The notes beneath the pieces were generated by a model that saw only the letters and a list, made by a program, of their open reading frames with translations, was not told the DNA's origin and ran no database searches. This document shows, in pieces, positions 52,919-61,438 of a DNA stretch of 64,000 nt (position 1 is its first letter; each line of letters starts with the position of its first letter). Made by a program: the position numbers and the translations under genes. Origin of the DNA: Microbacterium capsulatum (GTDB taxonomy: Bacteria; Actinomycetota; Actinomycetes; Actinomycetales; Microbacteriaceae); the NCBI RefSeq assembly GCF_030865425.1, contig NZ_JAVFCB010000001.1:297482-361481 (forward strand), given 5' to 3'.

Positions 52919-52945
52919 TCCGCCCCTGTCCGATGCGGCCCTTCT

Positions 52946-53022
52946 GACCGCGAGACCGAATCTCCGGCTCGAGACAGCGGTTGCGGTCTGCGGTCTCGAC
53001 GCGGAGATGCGGTCTCGTGGTC
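52946..53022. repeat. intergenic imperfect palindrome with 21-bp arms
   Basis: The arm at 52946-52966 (starts GACCGCGAGACCG, ends ATCTCCG) matches the reverse complement of 53002-53022 at 19 of 21 positions. Further GGTCTCGA and GCGGTCT units lie in the 35-base loop. It lies between the convergent ends of the FetB-like and helicase genes, so it may be a bidirectional terminator or a dispersed repeat. Confidence 0.6.
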
Positions 53023-53030
53023 GCTCCGGC

Positions 53031-55034
53031 TCAGTCCTTGTGGCGCGGCTTGCGCGGCGGGCGGTCGTCCGTGCGGCGGTCGTCCCGGGGGCGGTCGTCG
53101 CGGCGGGGGCGGTCTCCATAGCCCCGGTCACCGTAGCCCCGATCGCCGTACCCTCGGTCGTCCCGGCGCGGCCGGTCACCGTATCCCCGGTCGTCACGAC
53201 CCCGGTCGTCACGACCCCGGTCGTCACGACCCCGGTCGTCACGACCCCGGTCGTCGCGGCGCGGGGCGCGGCCGGGGCGACCGCCGTCGGGGCGGATCTC
53301 GATGAGGCGGCCGGAGATGCGGGTGTCGCGCAGTCGGTCGATGACCGACGGGTCCATGTTCGCCGGCAGTTCGACGATCGAGAAGTCCGGGCGGATCGTG
53401 ATCGCGCCGAAGTCGTCACGGCCGAGGCCGCCCTCGTTCGCCAGCGCACCCACGATCTGGCGGGGCTCGACGCGGTGCCGCCGGCCGACCTCGATCCGGT
53501 ACGGCGCGTAGTCGCCGCGGCTGCGTCGCTCGGGCCGCGCGCCGCGGTCGTCCCGGTCCCGCCCGTCGCGGCCTCCCGTGCGCTCGGCGCGAGGCGGACG
53601 GTTGTCGACCGCGACCGCGGCGGACAGGGCGTCGTTCTCCGGATCGAGCAGCAGCGGCGTCTCGCCCTGCGCGACGACGGCGAGGGCCGCGGCCACATCG
53701 GCCTCCGGCACGTCGTGGTGGCGCACGTAGTGCGCGATGATGTCGCGGAAGCCCTCGATACGGCCGGTCTCCTCGAGCGCCGCGGTGATCGCGTCGTCGA
53801 AGCGGGTCAGGCGCGTGCTGTTCACGTCCTCGGTGGTCGGCAGCTGCATCTGAGCGGGCTGCTGACGGGTCGCCCGTTCGATGTGCTTGAGCAAGTAGCG
53901 CTCGCGGGGCGTGATGAAACTGATCGCGTCACCCGAGCGGCCGGCGCGGCCGGTGCGGCCGATCCGGTGCACGTACGACTCGGTGTCGGTGGGGATGTCG
54001 AAGTTCACGACGTGGCTGATCCGCTCGACGTCCAGGCCGCGGGCGGCGACGTCGGTGGCGACGAGGATGTCGAGCTTGCCGTCCTTGAGCTGGCCGACCG
54101 TGCGCTCGCGCATCGGCTGCGGGATGTCGCCGTTGATCGCGGAGGCGGAGTACCCGCGGGCGCGGAGCTTCTCGGCGAGCGTCTCGGTCTCGTTCTTCGT
54201 ACGGACGAAGACGATCATGCCCTCGAAGTTCTCCACCTCGAGGATCCGGGTGAGCGCATCCACCTTCTGCGCGTACGAGACGACGAGGTAGCGCTGCGTG
54301 ATGTTCGCGTTGGTCGTCGTCTTCGCCTTGACCGAGATCTCCTCGGGGTCGTGCAGGTACTGCTGCGCGAGCCGGCGGATCGTGGCGGGCATGGTGGCCG
54401 AGAACAGCGCGACCTGCTTGGTCTCCGGGGTCTGTGCGAGGATCTGCTCCACGTCCTCCGCGAAGCCCATCTTCAGCATCTCGTCGGCCTCGTCGAGGAC
54501 GAGGTTGCGCAGCTCGGAGAGGTCGAGCGTCCCTTTGGCGAGGTGGTCCATGATGCGGCCGGGCGTGCCGACGACGATGTGCACGCCGCGGCGCAGCGCG
54601 GACAGCTGCACGCCGTAGCCCTGACCGCCGTACACGGGCAGCAGGTGCACGCCGGGCAGCTGCGCGGCGTAGGCCTCGAACGCCTCGGCGACCTGCAGTG
54701 CGAGCTCGCGGGTCGGGGCCAGCACCAGCGCCTGCGGCTTCTGCTGCTGCAGGTCCAGGTTCTCCAGGATCGGCAGGGCGAAGGCCGCGGTCTTGCCGGT
54801 GCCGGTCTGCGCGGTGCCGAGCACGTCGCGGCCGCCGAGCAGCAGCGGGATCGTCTCGCGCTGGATCGGCGACGGGGTCTCGTAGCCGAGCGCCTTGATC
54901 GCGGCGAGAACGGGCCCGGTGATCCCGAGCTCCTCGAATCCGGGTCCGGCAGGCGCTTCCGTTTCGGCCGCTTCGCCGCCCTCCGCAACGGGGTCGATGG
55001 GGGTCTCGGTCGGCGTCGCGTCGTCTCGGGTCAC
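53031..55034 (-). CDS. DEAD-box RNA helicase with RNA-binding domain and repetitive RGG-like tail
   Basis: A 667-residue helicase. The Q motif is FEELGITGPVLAAIKALGYETPSPIQ, Walker A AQTGTGKT, motif II DEAD in VLDEADEMLKMG, motif III SAT, and motif VI HRIGRTGRAGR. After about residue 440, a DbpA-type RRM-like domain is present (RIEVGRRHRVEPRQIVGALANEGGLGRDDFGAITI). The C-terminal tail consists of RDDRG and YGDRG pentads and is encoded by a 15-base tandem repeat. It probably remodels structured RNA in ribosome assembly or cold adaptation (CshA/DeaD-like). The GTG start follows TACTCT by five bases. Confidence 0.94.
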   Translation of the reverse strand: MTRDDATPTETPIDPVAEGGEAAETEAPAGPGFEELGITGPVLAAIKALGYETPSPIQRETIPLLLGGRDVLGTAQTGTGKTAAFALPILENLDLQQQKPQALVLAPTRELALQVAEAFEAYAAQLPGVHLLPVYGGQGYGVQLSALRRGVHIVVGTPGRIMDHLAKGTLDLSELRNLVLDEADEMLKMGFAEDVEQILAQTPETKQVALFSATMPATIRRLAQQYLHDPEEISVKAKTTTNANITQRYLVVSYAQKVDALTRILEVENFEGMIVFVRTKNETETLAEKLRARGYSASAINGDIPQPMRERTVGQLKDGKLDILVATDVAARGLDVERISHVVNFDIPTDTESYVHRIGRTGRAGRSGDAISFITPRERYLLKHIERATRQQPAQMQLPTTEDVNSTRLTRFDDAITAALEETGRIEGFRDIIAHYVRHHDVPEADVAAALAVVAQGETPLLLDPENDALSAAVAVDNRPPRAERTGGRDGRDRDDRGARPERRSRGDYAPYRIEVGRRHRVEPRQIVGALANEGGLGRDDFGAITIRPDFSIVELPANMDPSVIDRLRDTRISGRLIEIRPDGGRPGRAPRRDDRGRDDRGRDDRGRDDRGRDDRGYGDRPRRDDRGYGDRGYGDRGYGDRPRRDDRPRDDRRTDDRPPRKPRHKD
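53185..53259 (-). repeat. 15-bp tandem repeat encoding RDDRG pentads in helicase tail
   Basis: On the plus strand ccccggtcgtcacga occurs four times without change (53185-53244), followed by a diverged fifth unit to 53259. The array is in frame, so copy-number change would alter tail length without frameshift. Confidence 0.85.
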
Positions 55035-55039
55035 AACTC

Positions 55040-55045
55040 AGAGTA
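55040..55045 (-). promoter_or_regulatory. -10 element of probable leaderless helicase transcript
   Basis: On the minus strand TACTCT ends five bases before the GTG at 55034. Confidence 0.45.
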
Positions 55046-55140
55046 CCGTCCCAGGGCTGGGAGACCGCAGTTCATAGCGCGCGAACGGCTTGATCCTCGG
55101 CCGGAGTCGAGCGAGGTGCGCACATCGAACGAGTGCCGCG

Positions 55141-56841
55141 TCAGCTCCCCGACGTCAGCGCGACGAGCCTGTCCTTCACCTGACGGCGGAGCACCTTCCC
55201 GATGAGCGATTTCGGCAGCTCGTCGACCACGAAGATCCGGCGCGGCACCTTGTACGGGGTCAGGATCCCGCGGGCGAACTCCCGGATCGCCTCGACGTCG
55301 ACGTCCGTGCCCGGATCCACGACGATCGCGGCGACGACCTCCTCCCCGGAGTGCTCGCTGGGCAGACCGACGACGGCGGCGTCGACGACGTCGGGGTGCT
55401 GGCGGAGCGCGCCCTCGACCTCGGTGGGGGCGACGTTGAAGCCGCCGGTGATGATGAGCTCCTTGATCCGGTCGACGATGCGGATGAACCCGGCCTCGTC
55501 GATCGTGACGATGTCGCCGGTGCGGAACCAGCCGCCCACGAACACCGCCTCGGTCTCCTCGGGCTTGCCGTAGTAGCCGGAGAACACCTGCGGACCGCGC
55601 ACGACGAGCTCGCCGCGCTGCCCGGGTTCGACGTCCGTGGTCGGCTCGTCCGGATCCACCACGCGGCACTCGGTGCCCGGCAGGGGCAGGCCGACGGTGC
55701 CCGGCACGCGGTTCCCGGCGACGGGGTTGGCCATGAGCACGGGGGAGCACTCGCTGAGCCCGTATCCCTCCACCAGATAGCCGCCGGTCGCCTCCTCGAA
55801 CGGCACGACGAGCTCGTGCGGCAGCGCCATCGCGCCGGAGATCGCGATCTCGATGCCGGCGAGGGACACGCCCTTCCTCTTCGCCGCGGACAGCAGCCGA
55901 TCGGCGATCGGCGGCACGAGCGGCAGGAACGTCGCCGGACGCTTCCTCACCACGTCGAGCACGAGGTCGGGATCGAACTTCGGGAACAGCACGAGCCGGG
56001 CGCCCATCGACATCGCGAACGTCAGGCAGAGCGTGAGCCCGTAGGCGTGGAACATCGGCAGCACGGCGTACACGACGCAGCCGTCGCCGCGCGTGATCGA
56101 CGGCACCCACGCCTGCGCCTGCGCGGCGTTGGCGAGCAGGTTGCGGTGCGTGAGCGAGGCGCCCTTGGGGGTGCCGGTGGTGCCGGACGTGTACTGGATG
56201 ATCGCCAGGTCGTCCGACGCCGGGTGCGGGTGGCCGGCGGGGAGAGGCGCATGGCCGAGGACCGTCTCCCACGTCGTCGTGCCGTGGACCGCGGTGGTGA
56301 GCGCGGTGCGGGACTCGCGCGCCTTCGCGATCGGCAGCCGCAGCGCGATCCGGGTGAGCGCCGGCATCGCCCGGGTGACGTCGACCGAGATCAGGTTCGT
56401 CACGGCGAGGTCGGCGGGGAACTCCTGCACGGTCGCCACCACGTTGTTCCACACGATCGCGTGCTTCGCGCCGTGGTCCTCGAACTGCTTGCGCAGCTCC
56501 CGCGGCGTGTAGAGAGGGTTGTGCTCGACGACGACGGCGCCCAGGCGCAGCACCGCGTAGAAGGCGACGATGTGCTGCGGGCAGTTCGGCAGCACGATCG
56601 CGACCGGATCCCCGGCGCGCACACCGAGTGCGGCGAGCCCGGCGGCGGCGCGGTCGATCGCGGACTGCAGGTCGCGGTACGAGGTGGTGCGGCCGAAGAA
56701 CTCCAGCGCGGGGGCGTCCGGATAGTCGCGCGCGGAGGCCTCGACGATGTCGACCAGGGATCCGGAGACCGGCGCCAGGTCTTCGGGGACACCGTCGGCG
56801 TAGCTGGCGGTCCAGGGGCGCGGAGGCACGAACGTCGTCAC
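55141..56841 (-). CDS. long-chain acyl-CoA ligase (FadD-like AMP-forming enzyme)
   Basis: A 566-residue ANL-superfamily enzyme that activates fatty acids to acyl-AMP then acyl-CoA. The P-loop YTSGTTGTPKGASLTH begins near residue 215, the A5 motif is GYGLSECSPVLM, the hinge/A8 region is GWFRTGDIVTIDEAGFIRIVDRIKELIITGGFNVAPTEVE, and the catalytic Lys is in KSLIGKVLRR near the end. The length and the substrate loop (LPMFHAYGLTLCL) are typical of bacterial long-chain FadD. The GTG start follows TAGGCT by six bases. It is divergent from gatC. Confidence 0.93.
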   Translation of the reverse strand: MTTFVPPRPWTASYADGVPEDLAPVSGSLVDIVEASARDYPDAPALEFFGRTTSYRDLQSAIDRAAAGLAALGVRAGDPVAIVLPNCPQHIVAFYAVLRLGAVVVEHNPLYTPRELRKQFEDHGAKHAIVWNNVVATVQEFPADLAVTNLISVDVTRAMPALTRIALRLPIAKARESRTALTTAVHGTTTWETVLGHAPLPAGHPHPASDDLAIIQYTSGTTGTPKGASLTHRNLLANAAQAQAWVPSITRGDGCVVYAVLPMFHAYGLTLCLTFAMSMGARLVLFPKFDPDLVLDVVRKRPATFLPLVPPIADRLLSAAKRKGVSLAGIEIAISGAMALPHELVVPFEEATGGYLVEGYGLSECSPVLMANPVAGNRVPGTVGLPLPGTECRVVDPDEPTTDVEPGQRGELVVRGPQVFSGYYGKPEETEAVFVGGWFRTGDIVTIDEAGFIRIVDRIKELIITGGFNVAPTEVEGALRQHPDVVDAAVVGLPSEHSGEEVVAAIVVDPGTDVDVEAIREFARGILTPYKVPRRIFVVDELPKSLIGKVLRRQVKDRLVALTSGS

Positions 56842-56847
56842 AGGGTC

Positions 56848-56853
56848 AGCCTA
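56848..56853 (-). promoter_or_regulatory. -10 element of probable leaderless acyl-CoA ligase transcript
   Basis: On the minus strand TAGGCT ends six bases before the GTG at 56841; no ribosome binding site is present. Confidence 0.55.
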
Positions 56854-56896
56854 TGCCCGCACTCGTCGCCCGCCGGGGGCGGCGCCGCCCGCTGAC

Positions 56897-56902
56897 TAGA
56901 CT
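56897..56902 (+). promoter_or_regulatory. -10 element of probable leaderless gatCAB transcript
   Basis: TAGACT ends six bases before the GTG at 56909. Together with the opposite -10 at 56848-56853, two leaderless promoters face away from each other within 50 bases. Confidence 0.6.
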
Positions 56903-56908
56903 GGGCGG

Positions 56909-57208
56909 GTGTCTGAAATCACCCCCGATCTCGTGCGCCATCTCGGCGTGCTCGCGCGCATCCAGCTCTCCGACGACGAGGTGACGCAGCTGACCGGTCA
57001 GCTCGACGCCATCGTCGACAACATCGCCAAGGTGTCCGAGGTGGCCACGCCCGACGTGGTCGCGACGAGCCACCCGATCGCGATGCACAACGTGTTCCGC
57101 GAGGACGTCGTGGGGCAGACCCTCACCACCGCGCAGGCGCTGCAGAACGCGCCCGACGCCGACGGCGACCGTTTCCGCGTGACCGCGATCCTGGGAGAAG
57201 AGCAGTGA
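56909..57208 (+). CDS. gatC: Asp-tRNA(Asn)/Glu-tRNA(Gln) amidotransferase subunit C
   Basis: A 99-residue protein of the GatC family: [39 protein letters not shown] and a C-terminal arm that wraps the GatA/GatB interface ([19 protein letters not shown]). It helps fold and stabilise GatA. The GTG start is fixed by the -10 element. The stop overlaps the ATG... region of gatA: gatA starts with GTG at 57205, overlapping by four bases, so translation is coupled. Confidence 0.95.
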   Translation: MSEITPDLVRHLGVLARIQLSDDEVTQLTGQLDAIVDNIAKVSEVATPDVVATSHPIAMHNVFREDVVGQTLTTAQALQNAPDADGDRFRVTAILGEEQ

Positions 57209-58719
57209 GCGAGATCATCCGCTGGACCGCCGCCGAACTCGGCGCCAGGCTCGCGAGCGGCGAGGTGTCCAGCGTCGAGGCGACGCAGGCGCACCTCGAC
57301 CGGATCGCCGCCGTCGACGGCGACGTGCACGCGTTCCTGCACGTGAACGAGCACGCGCTGGACGCGGCGGCCGACATCGACCGCCGTCGCGCCGCGGGGG
57401 AGAGCCTCGGCGAGCTCGCCGGCGTCCCGCTGGCGATCAAGGACGTCCTGGTCACGACCGACCAGCCCTCCACGAGCGGCTCCAAGATCCTCGAGGGCTA
57501 CCGCTCGCCGTTCGACGCCACCGTCGTCGCGCGCTCCCGCGCCGCCGGCCTGATCGGCATCGGCAAGACGAACATGGACGAGTTCGCGATGGGCTCCTCC
57601 ACCGAGCACTCCGCGTACGGCCCGACGCACAACCCGTGGGACCTCGACCGGATCCCGGGCGGCTCCGGCGGCGGCTCGGCCGCGGCCGTGGCAGCGTTCG
57701 AGGCGCCGCTGGCCCTCGGCTCCGACACCGGCGGATCGATCCGCCAGCCCGCGCACGTGACGGGCACCGTCGGCATCAAGCCCACGTACGGCGGCGTCAG
57801 CCGCTACGGCGCGATCGCCCTCGCCTCGAGCCTGGACCAGGTCGGCCCGGTCACGCGCACCGTGCTCGACGCCGGGCTTCTGCACGACATCATCGGCGGG
57901 CACGACCCGAAGGACTCGACCTCTCTGCCCGACGCATGGCCGTCGTTCGCCGCCGCCGCGCGCGAGGGCGCGACGGGCGAGGTCCTCAAGGGCCTCAAGG
58001 TCGGCGTGATCAAAGAGCTGCCCGACTCCGGATTCCAGGCGGGAGTGGCCGCGTCCTTCCACGAGGCGCTGGGGCGCATGGAGCAGCTGGGCGCCGAGAT
58101 CGTGGAGATCTCCGCCCCGCACTTCGAGTACGGCGTCGCCGCGTACTACCTGATCCTGCCCGCCGAGGCGTCCAGCAACCTGGCGAAGTTCGACTCGGTC
58201 CGGTTCGGCCTGCGCGTCACGCCCGACGGCGGAGGCACGGTCGAGGATGTGATGTCGCTCACCCGCGACGTCGGCTTCGGCGCGGAGGTGAAGCGCCGCA
58301 TCATCCTCGGCACCTACGCCCTCTCGGCCGGGTACTACGACGCCTACTACGGCAGCGCGCAGAAGGTCCGCACGCTCATCCAGAAGGACTTCGACGCGGC
58401 GTTCGCGCAGGTCGACGTCATCGCCACGCCGTCGGCGCCGACCACGGCGTTCAAGCTGGGCGAGAAGATCGGCGACCCGCTGCAGATGTACCTGAACGAC
58501 CTGACCACGATCCCGGCGAACCTCGCCGGCGTCCCGGGCATCTCGATCCCGTCCGGTCTTGCCGAGGAGGACGGCCTGCCCGTCGGCATCCAGTTCCTCG
58601 CCCCCGCGCGCGAGGACGCCCGTCTCTACCGTGTGGGCGCCGCCCTCGAGGCCGTTCTCGTCGACGCGTGGGGCGGGCCGCTGCTCGACCGCGCTCCGCT
58701 GCTGGGAGGAACCCGCTGA
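57205..58719 (+). CDS. gatA: Asp-tRNA(Asn)/Glu-tRNA(Gln) amidotransferase subunit A
   Basis: A 504-residue amidase-signature enzyme that releases ammonia from glutamine or asparagine. The Ser-cisSer-Lys triad is present: Lys in [10 protein letters not shown] near residue 77, the Gly/Ser-rich [13 protein letters not shown] near residue 153 and the nucleophile Ser in [11 protein letters not shown] near residue 177. It forms the GatCAB complex with its neighbours for transamidation of mischarged Glu-tRNA-Gln and/or Asp-tRNA-Asn. The GTG start is inside gatC's end; the stop shares one base with the gatB ATG (TGATG). Confidence 0.96.
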   Translation: MSEIIRWTAAELGARLASGEVSSVEATQAHLDRIAAVDGDVHAFLHVNEHALDAAADIDRRRAAGESLGELAGVPLAIKDVLVTTDQPSTSGSKILEGYRSPFDATVVARSRAAGLIGIGKTNMDEFAMGSSTEHSAYGPTHNPWDLDRIPGGSGGGSAAAVAAFEAPLALGSDTGGSIRQPAHVTGTVGIKPTYGGVSRYGAIALASSLDQVGPVTRTVLDAGLLHDIIGGHDPKDSTSLPDAWPSFAAAAREGATGEVLKGLKVGVIKELPDSGFQAGVAASFHEALGRMEQLGAEIVEISAPHFEYGVAAYYLILPAEASSNLAKFDSVRFGLRVTPDGGGTVEDVMSLTRDVGFGAEVKRRIILGTYALSAGYYDAYYGSAQKVRTLIQKDFDAAFAQVDVIATPSAPTTAFKLGEKIGDPLQMYLNDLTTIPANLAGVPGISIPSGLAEEDGLPVGIQFLAPAREDARLYRVGAALEAVLVDAWGGPLLDRAPLLGGTR

Positions 58720-60233
58720 TGTCCGCCGCGAAGCTCATGGACTACGACAAGGCCCTGGAACTGTTCGAGCCGGTGCTCGGCTTCGAGGTGCACGTCGAGC
58801 TGAACACCGAGACCAAGATGTTCTCGGACGCGCCCAACCCGGCGAACGAGCGCAACCACGACGCCGAGCCGAACACGCTCATCGCGCCCGTCGACCTGGG
58901 TCTGCCCGGATCCCTGCCGGTCGTGAACGCGACCGCGGTGCGCTCCTCGATCAGCCTCGGCCTCGCCCTCGGCTGCTCGATCGCCGAGTCCTGCCGGTTC
59001 GCCCGGAAGAACTACTTCTACCCGGACCTCGGCAAGAACTATCAGATCTCGCAGTACGACGAGCCGATCGCGTTCGAGGGATCCGTCGAGGTCGAGCTCG
59101 AGGACGGCACGCTCGTGACGATCCCGATCGAGCGCGCGCACATGGAGGAGGACGCGGGCAAGCTCACGCACGTGGGCGGCGCGACAGGCCGGATCCAGGG
59201 CGCGGAGTACTCGCTCGTCGACTACAACCGCGCCGGCGTCCCGCTCGTCGAGATCGTCACCAAGCCGATCTTCGGCGCCGAGCACCGCGCGCCCGAGATC
59301 GCGAAGGCCTACGTGGCCGCGATCCGCGACATCGTGCGCGGACTCGGGATCTCCGAGGCGCGCCTGGAGCGCGGCAACCTGCGCTGCGACGCGAACGTGT
59401 CGCTGCGCCCGCGCGGCCAGGAGAAGCTCGGCACCCGCACCGAGACGAAGAACGTCAACTCGATGCGCTCGGTCGAGCGCGCCGTGCGTTACGAGATCCA
59501 GCGCCAGGCCGCGATCCTCGCCGACGGCGGCACGATCACGCAGGAGACCCGGCACTGGCACGAGGACACCGGCACCACCTCGCCGGGGCGCCCGAAGTCG
59601 GACGCCGACGACTACCGCTACTTCCCGGAGCCCGACCTGCTGCCCGTGCAGCCGGCCCGCGAGCTCGTCGAGGAGCTGCGCGCGGCGCTGCCCGAGCAGC
59701 CGATCGCGCGCCGTCGCCGGCTGAAGGCCGAGTGGGGTTTCACCGACCTCGAGTTCCAGGACGTCCGCAACGGCGGTCTGCTCGACCAGGTCGCCGCGAC
59801 CATCGCCGCGGGCTCGACCGCCGCCGCCGCACGCAAGTGGTGGACCGGCGAGATCACCCGCATCGCCAACGCCGAGGAGCGCGACGCGGCCGAGCTGATC
59901 AGCCCGGAGAACGTCGCTGCGCTGCAGAGCCTGGTCGACGCCGGCACGCTCACCGACAAGCTCGCCCGTCAGGTGCTCGAGGGCGTCATCGCCGGCGAGG
60001 GCACCCCGCAGCAGGTCGTCGATGCCCGCGGCCTCGCGGTGGTCTCCGACGACGGCGCGCTCATCGCGGCGATCGACGACGCGTTCGCCGCCCAGCCCGA
60101 CGTGCTCGCCAAGATCAAGGACGGCAAGGTCCAGGCCGCCGGCGCGGTCATCGGCGCCGTCATGAAGGCGATGAAGGGCCAGGCCGACGCGGCCCGCGTC
60201 CGCGAACTCATTCTCGAGCGCGCGGCGCAGTAG
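58719..60233 (+). CDS. gatB: Asp-tRNA(Asn)/Glu-tRNA(Gln) amidotransferase subunit B
   Basis: A 504-residue subunit that binds the mischarged tRNA and activates its carboxylate with ATP. Family hallmarks include [83 protein letters not shown] and the C-terminal YqeY-like helical tail. GGGAGGAACCCGCTG precedes the ATG. It ends the gatCAB operon. A short imperfect direct repeat spans the stop codon. Confidence 0.96.
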   Translation: MSAAKLMDYDKALELFEPVLGFEVHVELNTETKMFSDAPNPANERNHDAEPNTLIAPVDLGLPGSLPVVNATAVRSSISLGLALGCSIAESCRFARKNYFYPDLGKNYQISQYDEPIAFEGSVEVELEDGTLVTIPIERAHMEEDAGKLTHVGGATGRIQGAEYSLVDYNRAGVPLVEIVTKPIFGAEHRAPEIAKAYVAAIRDIVRGLGISEARLERGNLRCDANVSLRPRGQEKLGTRTETKNVNSMRSVERAVRYEIQRQAAILADGGTITQETRHWHEDTGTTSPGRPKSDADDYRYFPEPDLLPVQPARELVEELRAALPEQPIARRRRLKAEWGFTDLEFQDVRNGGLLDQVAATIAAGSTAAAARKWWTGEITRIANAEERDAAELISPENVAALQSLVDAGTLTDKLARQVLEGVIAGEGTPQQVVDARGLAVVSDDGALIAAIDDAFAAQPDVLAKIKDGKVQAAGAVIGAVMKAMKGQADAARVRELILERAAQ

Positions 60234-60265
60234 GGCCCGGCTCTCGAGGGCGCGGCGCTAGGGCG
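60212..60265 (+). repeat. imperfect 30-bp-period repeat across the gatB stop codon
   Basis: tctcgagcgcgcggcgcag (from 60212) and tctcgagggcgcggcgcta (from 60242) are near copies 30 bases apart, each followed by gggc. The first contains the gatB stop; the second reaches the end of the convergent TetR gene. Confidence 0.45.
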
Positions 60266-60875
60266 TCGCGCTCTTGAGGGACGCCGCCTGAAGGCCCGCG
60301 CCCAGCAGACGGGCGATCGCGCTCAGACTGGCCGGCTCGTGCAGGAGGTTCTGCCCGCCCGCGCTCTCGGCCGCGCCGGGCTCGAGCGGACGGGCCGTGA
60401 TCGTCGCCGACCACGCATCGGCGGCGGCTCGCACCGCGCCGCGATCCGTCCCCGCCGGCAGACAGGCGGTCAGCGCGCGCTCGACCGCGTCGTGCAGCGC
60501 CCGGCGGTAGCGCGACAGCGCGGCGGCGGCCTCGGGTCGCACGTGCGACTCGTGCCAGATGATCTCGCGCAGCACATCCGAGGCGGCCCGGTCGCGCAGC
60601 ACCCGCTCGCCGACGTTCAGCAGCGTCTGCACCGGATCCCCGCGCACGGTGAGCGCTCCGGGATCGAGCGAGGCGGTCCCGAGCCGTTCGTCGATCAGCG
60701 CCGCCAGGATGTCGGGCTTGGCGGGGAAATAGTAGAAGAGCAGCCCCTTCGGCACCGCCGCCGCGTGCGCGATCCGCGCCGTGGAGGTGCCGTCGAAGCC
60801 GTGACGCGCGAAAAGGGCCTCCGCCGCATCGAGGATCCGCGTGCGCGTGCCGATCGGATCCGCGTTCTCGGTCAT
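60258..60875 (-). CDS. TetR family transcriptional regulator
   Basis: A 205-residue repressor. The N-terminal TetR helix-turn-helix is at residues about 10-58 (TRTRILDAAEALFARHGFDGTSTARIAHAAAVPKGLLFYYFPAKPDIL). The C-terminal ligand-binding domain is unspecific. GAGGAG seven bases upstream supports the ATG. It follows the SPW-repeat membrane gene on the same strand with 67 bases between, probably in one operon, whose promoter overlaps a TetR-type operator at 61385-61398. The inducer is unknown. Confidence 0.9.
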   Translation of the reverse strand: MTENADPIGTRTRILDAAEALFARHGFDGTSTARIAHAAAVPKGLLFYYFPAKPDILAALIDERLGTASLDPGALTVRGDPVQTLLNVGERVLRDRAASDVLREIIWHESHVRPEAAAALSRYRRALHDAVERALTACLPAGTDRGAVRAAADAWSATITARPLEPGAAESAGGQNLLHEPASLSAIARLLGAGLQAASLKSATP

Positions 60876-60942
60876 CGTGACTCCTCAGGAGAGTGCGGGG
60901 CGGTGGTCTTCCACCGTCCCGCACCGTGTGCGACCGTGCAGG

Positions 60943-61317
60943 TCAGGCGTGTGCCGCCGTCGGGCCGCCGTGCGACGCATTGTGCGCCTTCTCGGCGGGT
61001 ACGAGCGCCCACAGCCCTGCGACCGCGCAGACGGCTCCGCAGATCCACGAGGTCCATGCGGGGCCTGCGTCTCCGGCATAGGAGCCGATCCATGGGGAGA
61101 TGAACAGCAGCGCACCGATCGCGGCGAGGATCCACTCCATCGACACGAGACCGGGAGCTGCCAGGCTCCACACCCCGGCGGCGATCATCAGGACACCCAG
61201 GACGATCATCATGGACATCGACATACCCATGCGGGGTGTCGTCCAGATGCTCGCCAGGGCCGCGTACAGTCCGGCGGCGATAGCCACCCAGTCCTGCCAG
61301 CGTGTCCACCTCTTCAT
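60943..61317 (-). CDS. SPW-repeat membrane protein
   Basis: A 124-residue protein with four hydrophobic segments arranged as two similar halves. Each half has an SPW-like element (ASIWTTP and LLFISPWIGSYAG), the signature of SPW-repeat proteins of unknown function. The N-terminus KRWTRWQDWVAIAAG is the typical SPW opening. AAGGAGG lies nine bases before the ATG at 61317; an ATG nine bases earlier abuts the ribosome binding site and is unlikely. It is probably cotranscribed with the TetR gene. Confidence 0.8.
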   Translation of the reverse strand: MKRWTRWQDWVAIAAGLYAALASIWTTPRMGMSMSMMIVLGVLMIAAGVWSLAAPGLVSMEWILAAIGALLFISPWIGSYAGDAGPAWTSWICGAVCAVAGLWALVPAEKAHNASHGGPTAAHA

Positions 61318-61368
61318 AGAACTCATCCTCCTTGTAGTCAGATGGCTCCCGAATGGGGGTCGATGCTC

Positions 61369-61399
61369 AATATACCCCTCTGACTGACCGACCGGTCAA
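61369..61399 (-). promoter_or_regulatory. promoter of SPW-TetR operon with overlapping TetR-type operator
   Basis: On the minus strand TTGACC (61394-61399) and TATATT (61369-61374) form a -35/-10 pair 19 bases apart. The near-palindrome TGACCGACCGGTCA (61385-61398) covers the -35 and the spacer, the place expected for a repressor. The TetR product of the same operon is the obvious candidate. Confidence 0.6.
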
Positions 61400-61438
61400 G
61401 AATTTCGGATGTCGGTGCCCTCGGCGAGAATGGGAGAC

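Noticed and set aside
53185..53259. CRISPR-like appearance of evenly spaced repeats
   Set aside because: The units are contiguous, without spacers, and encode part of the helicase tail.
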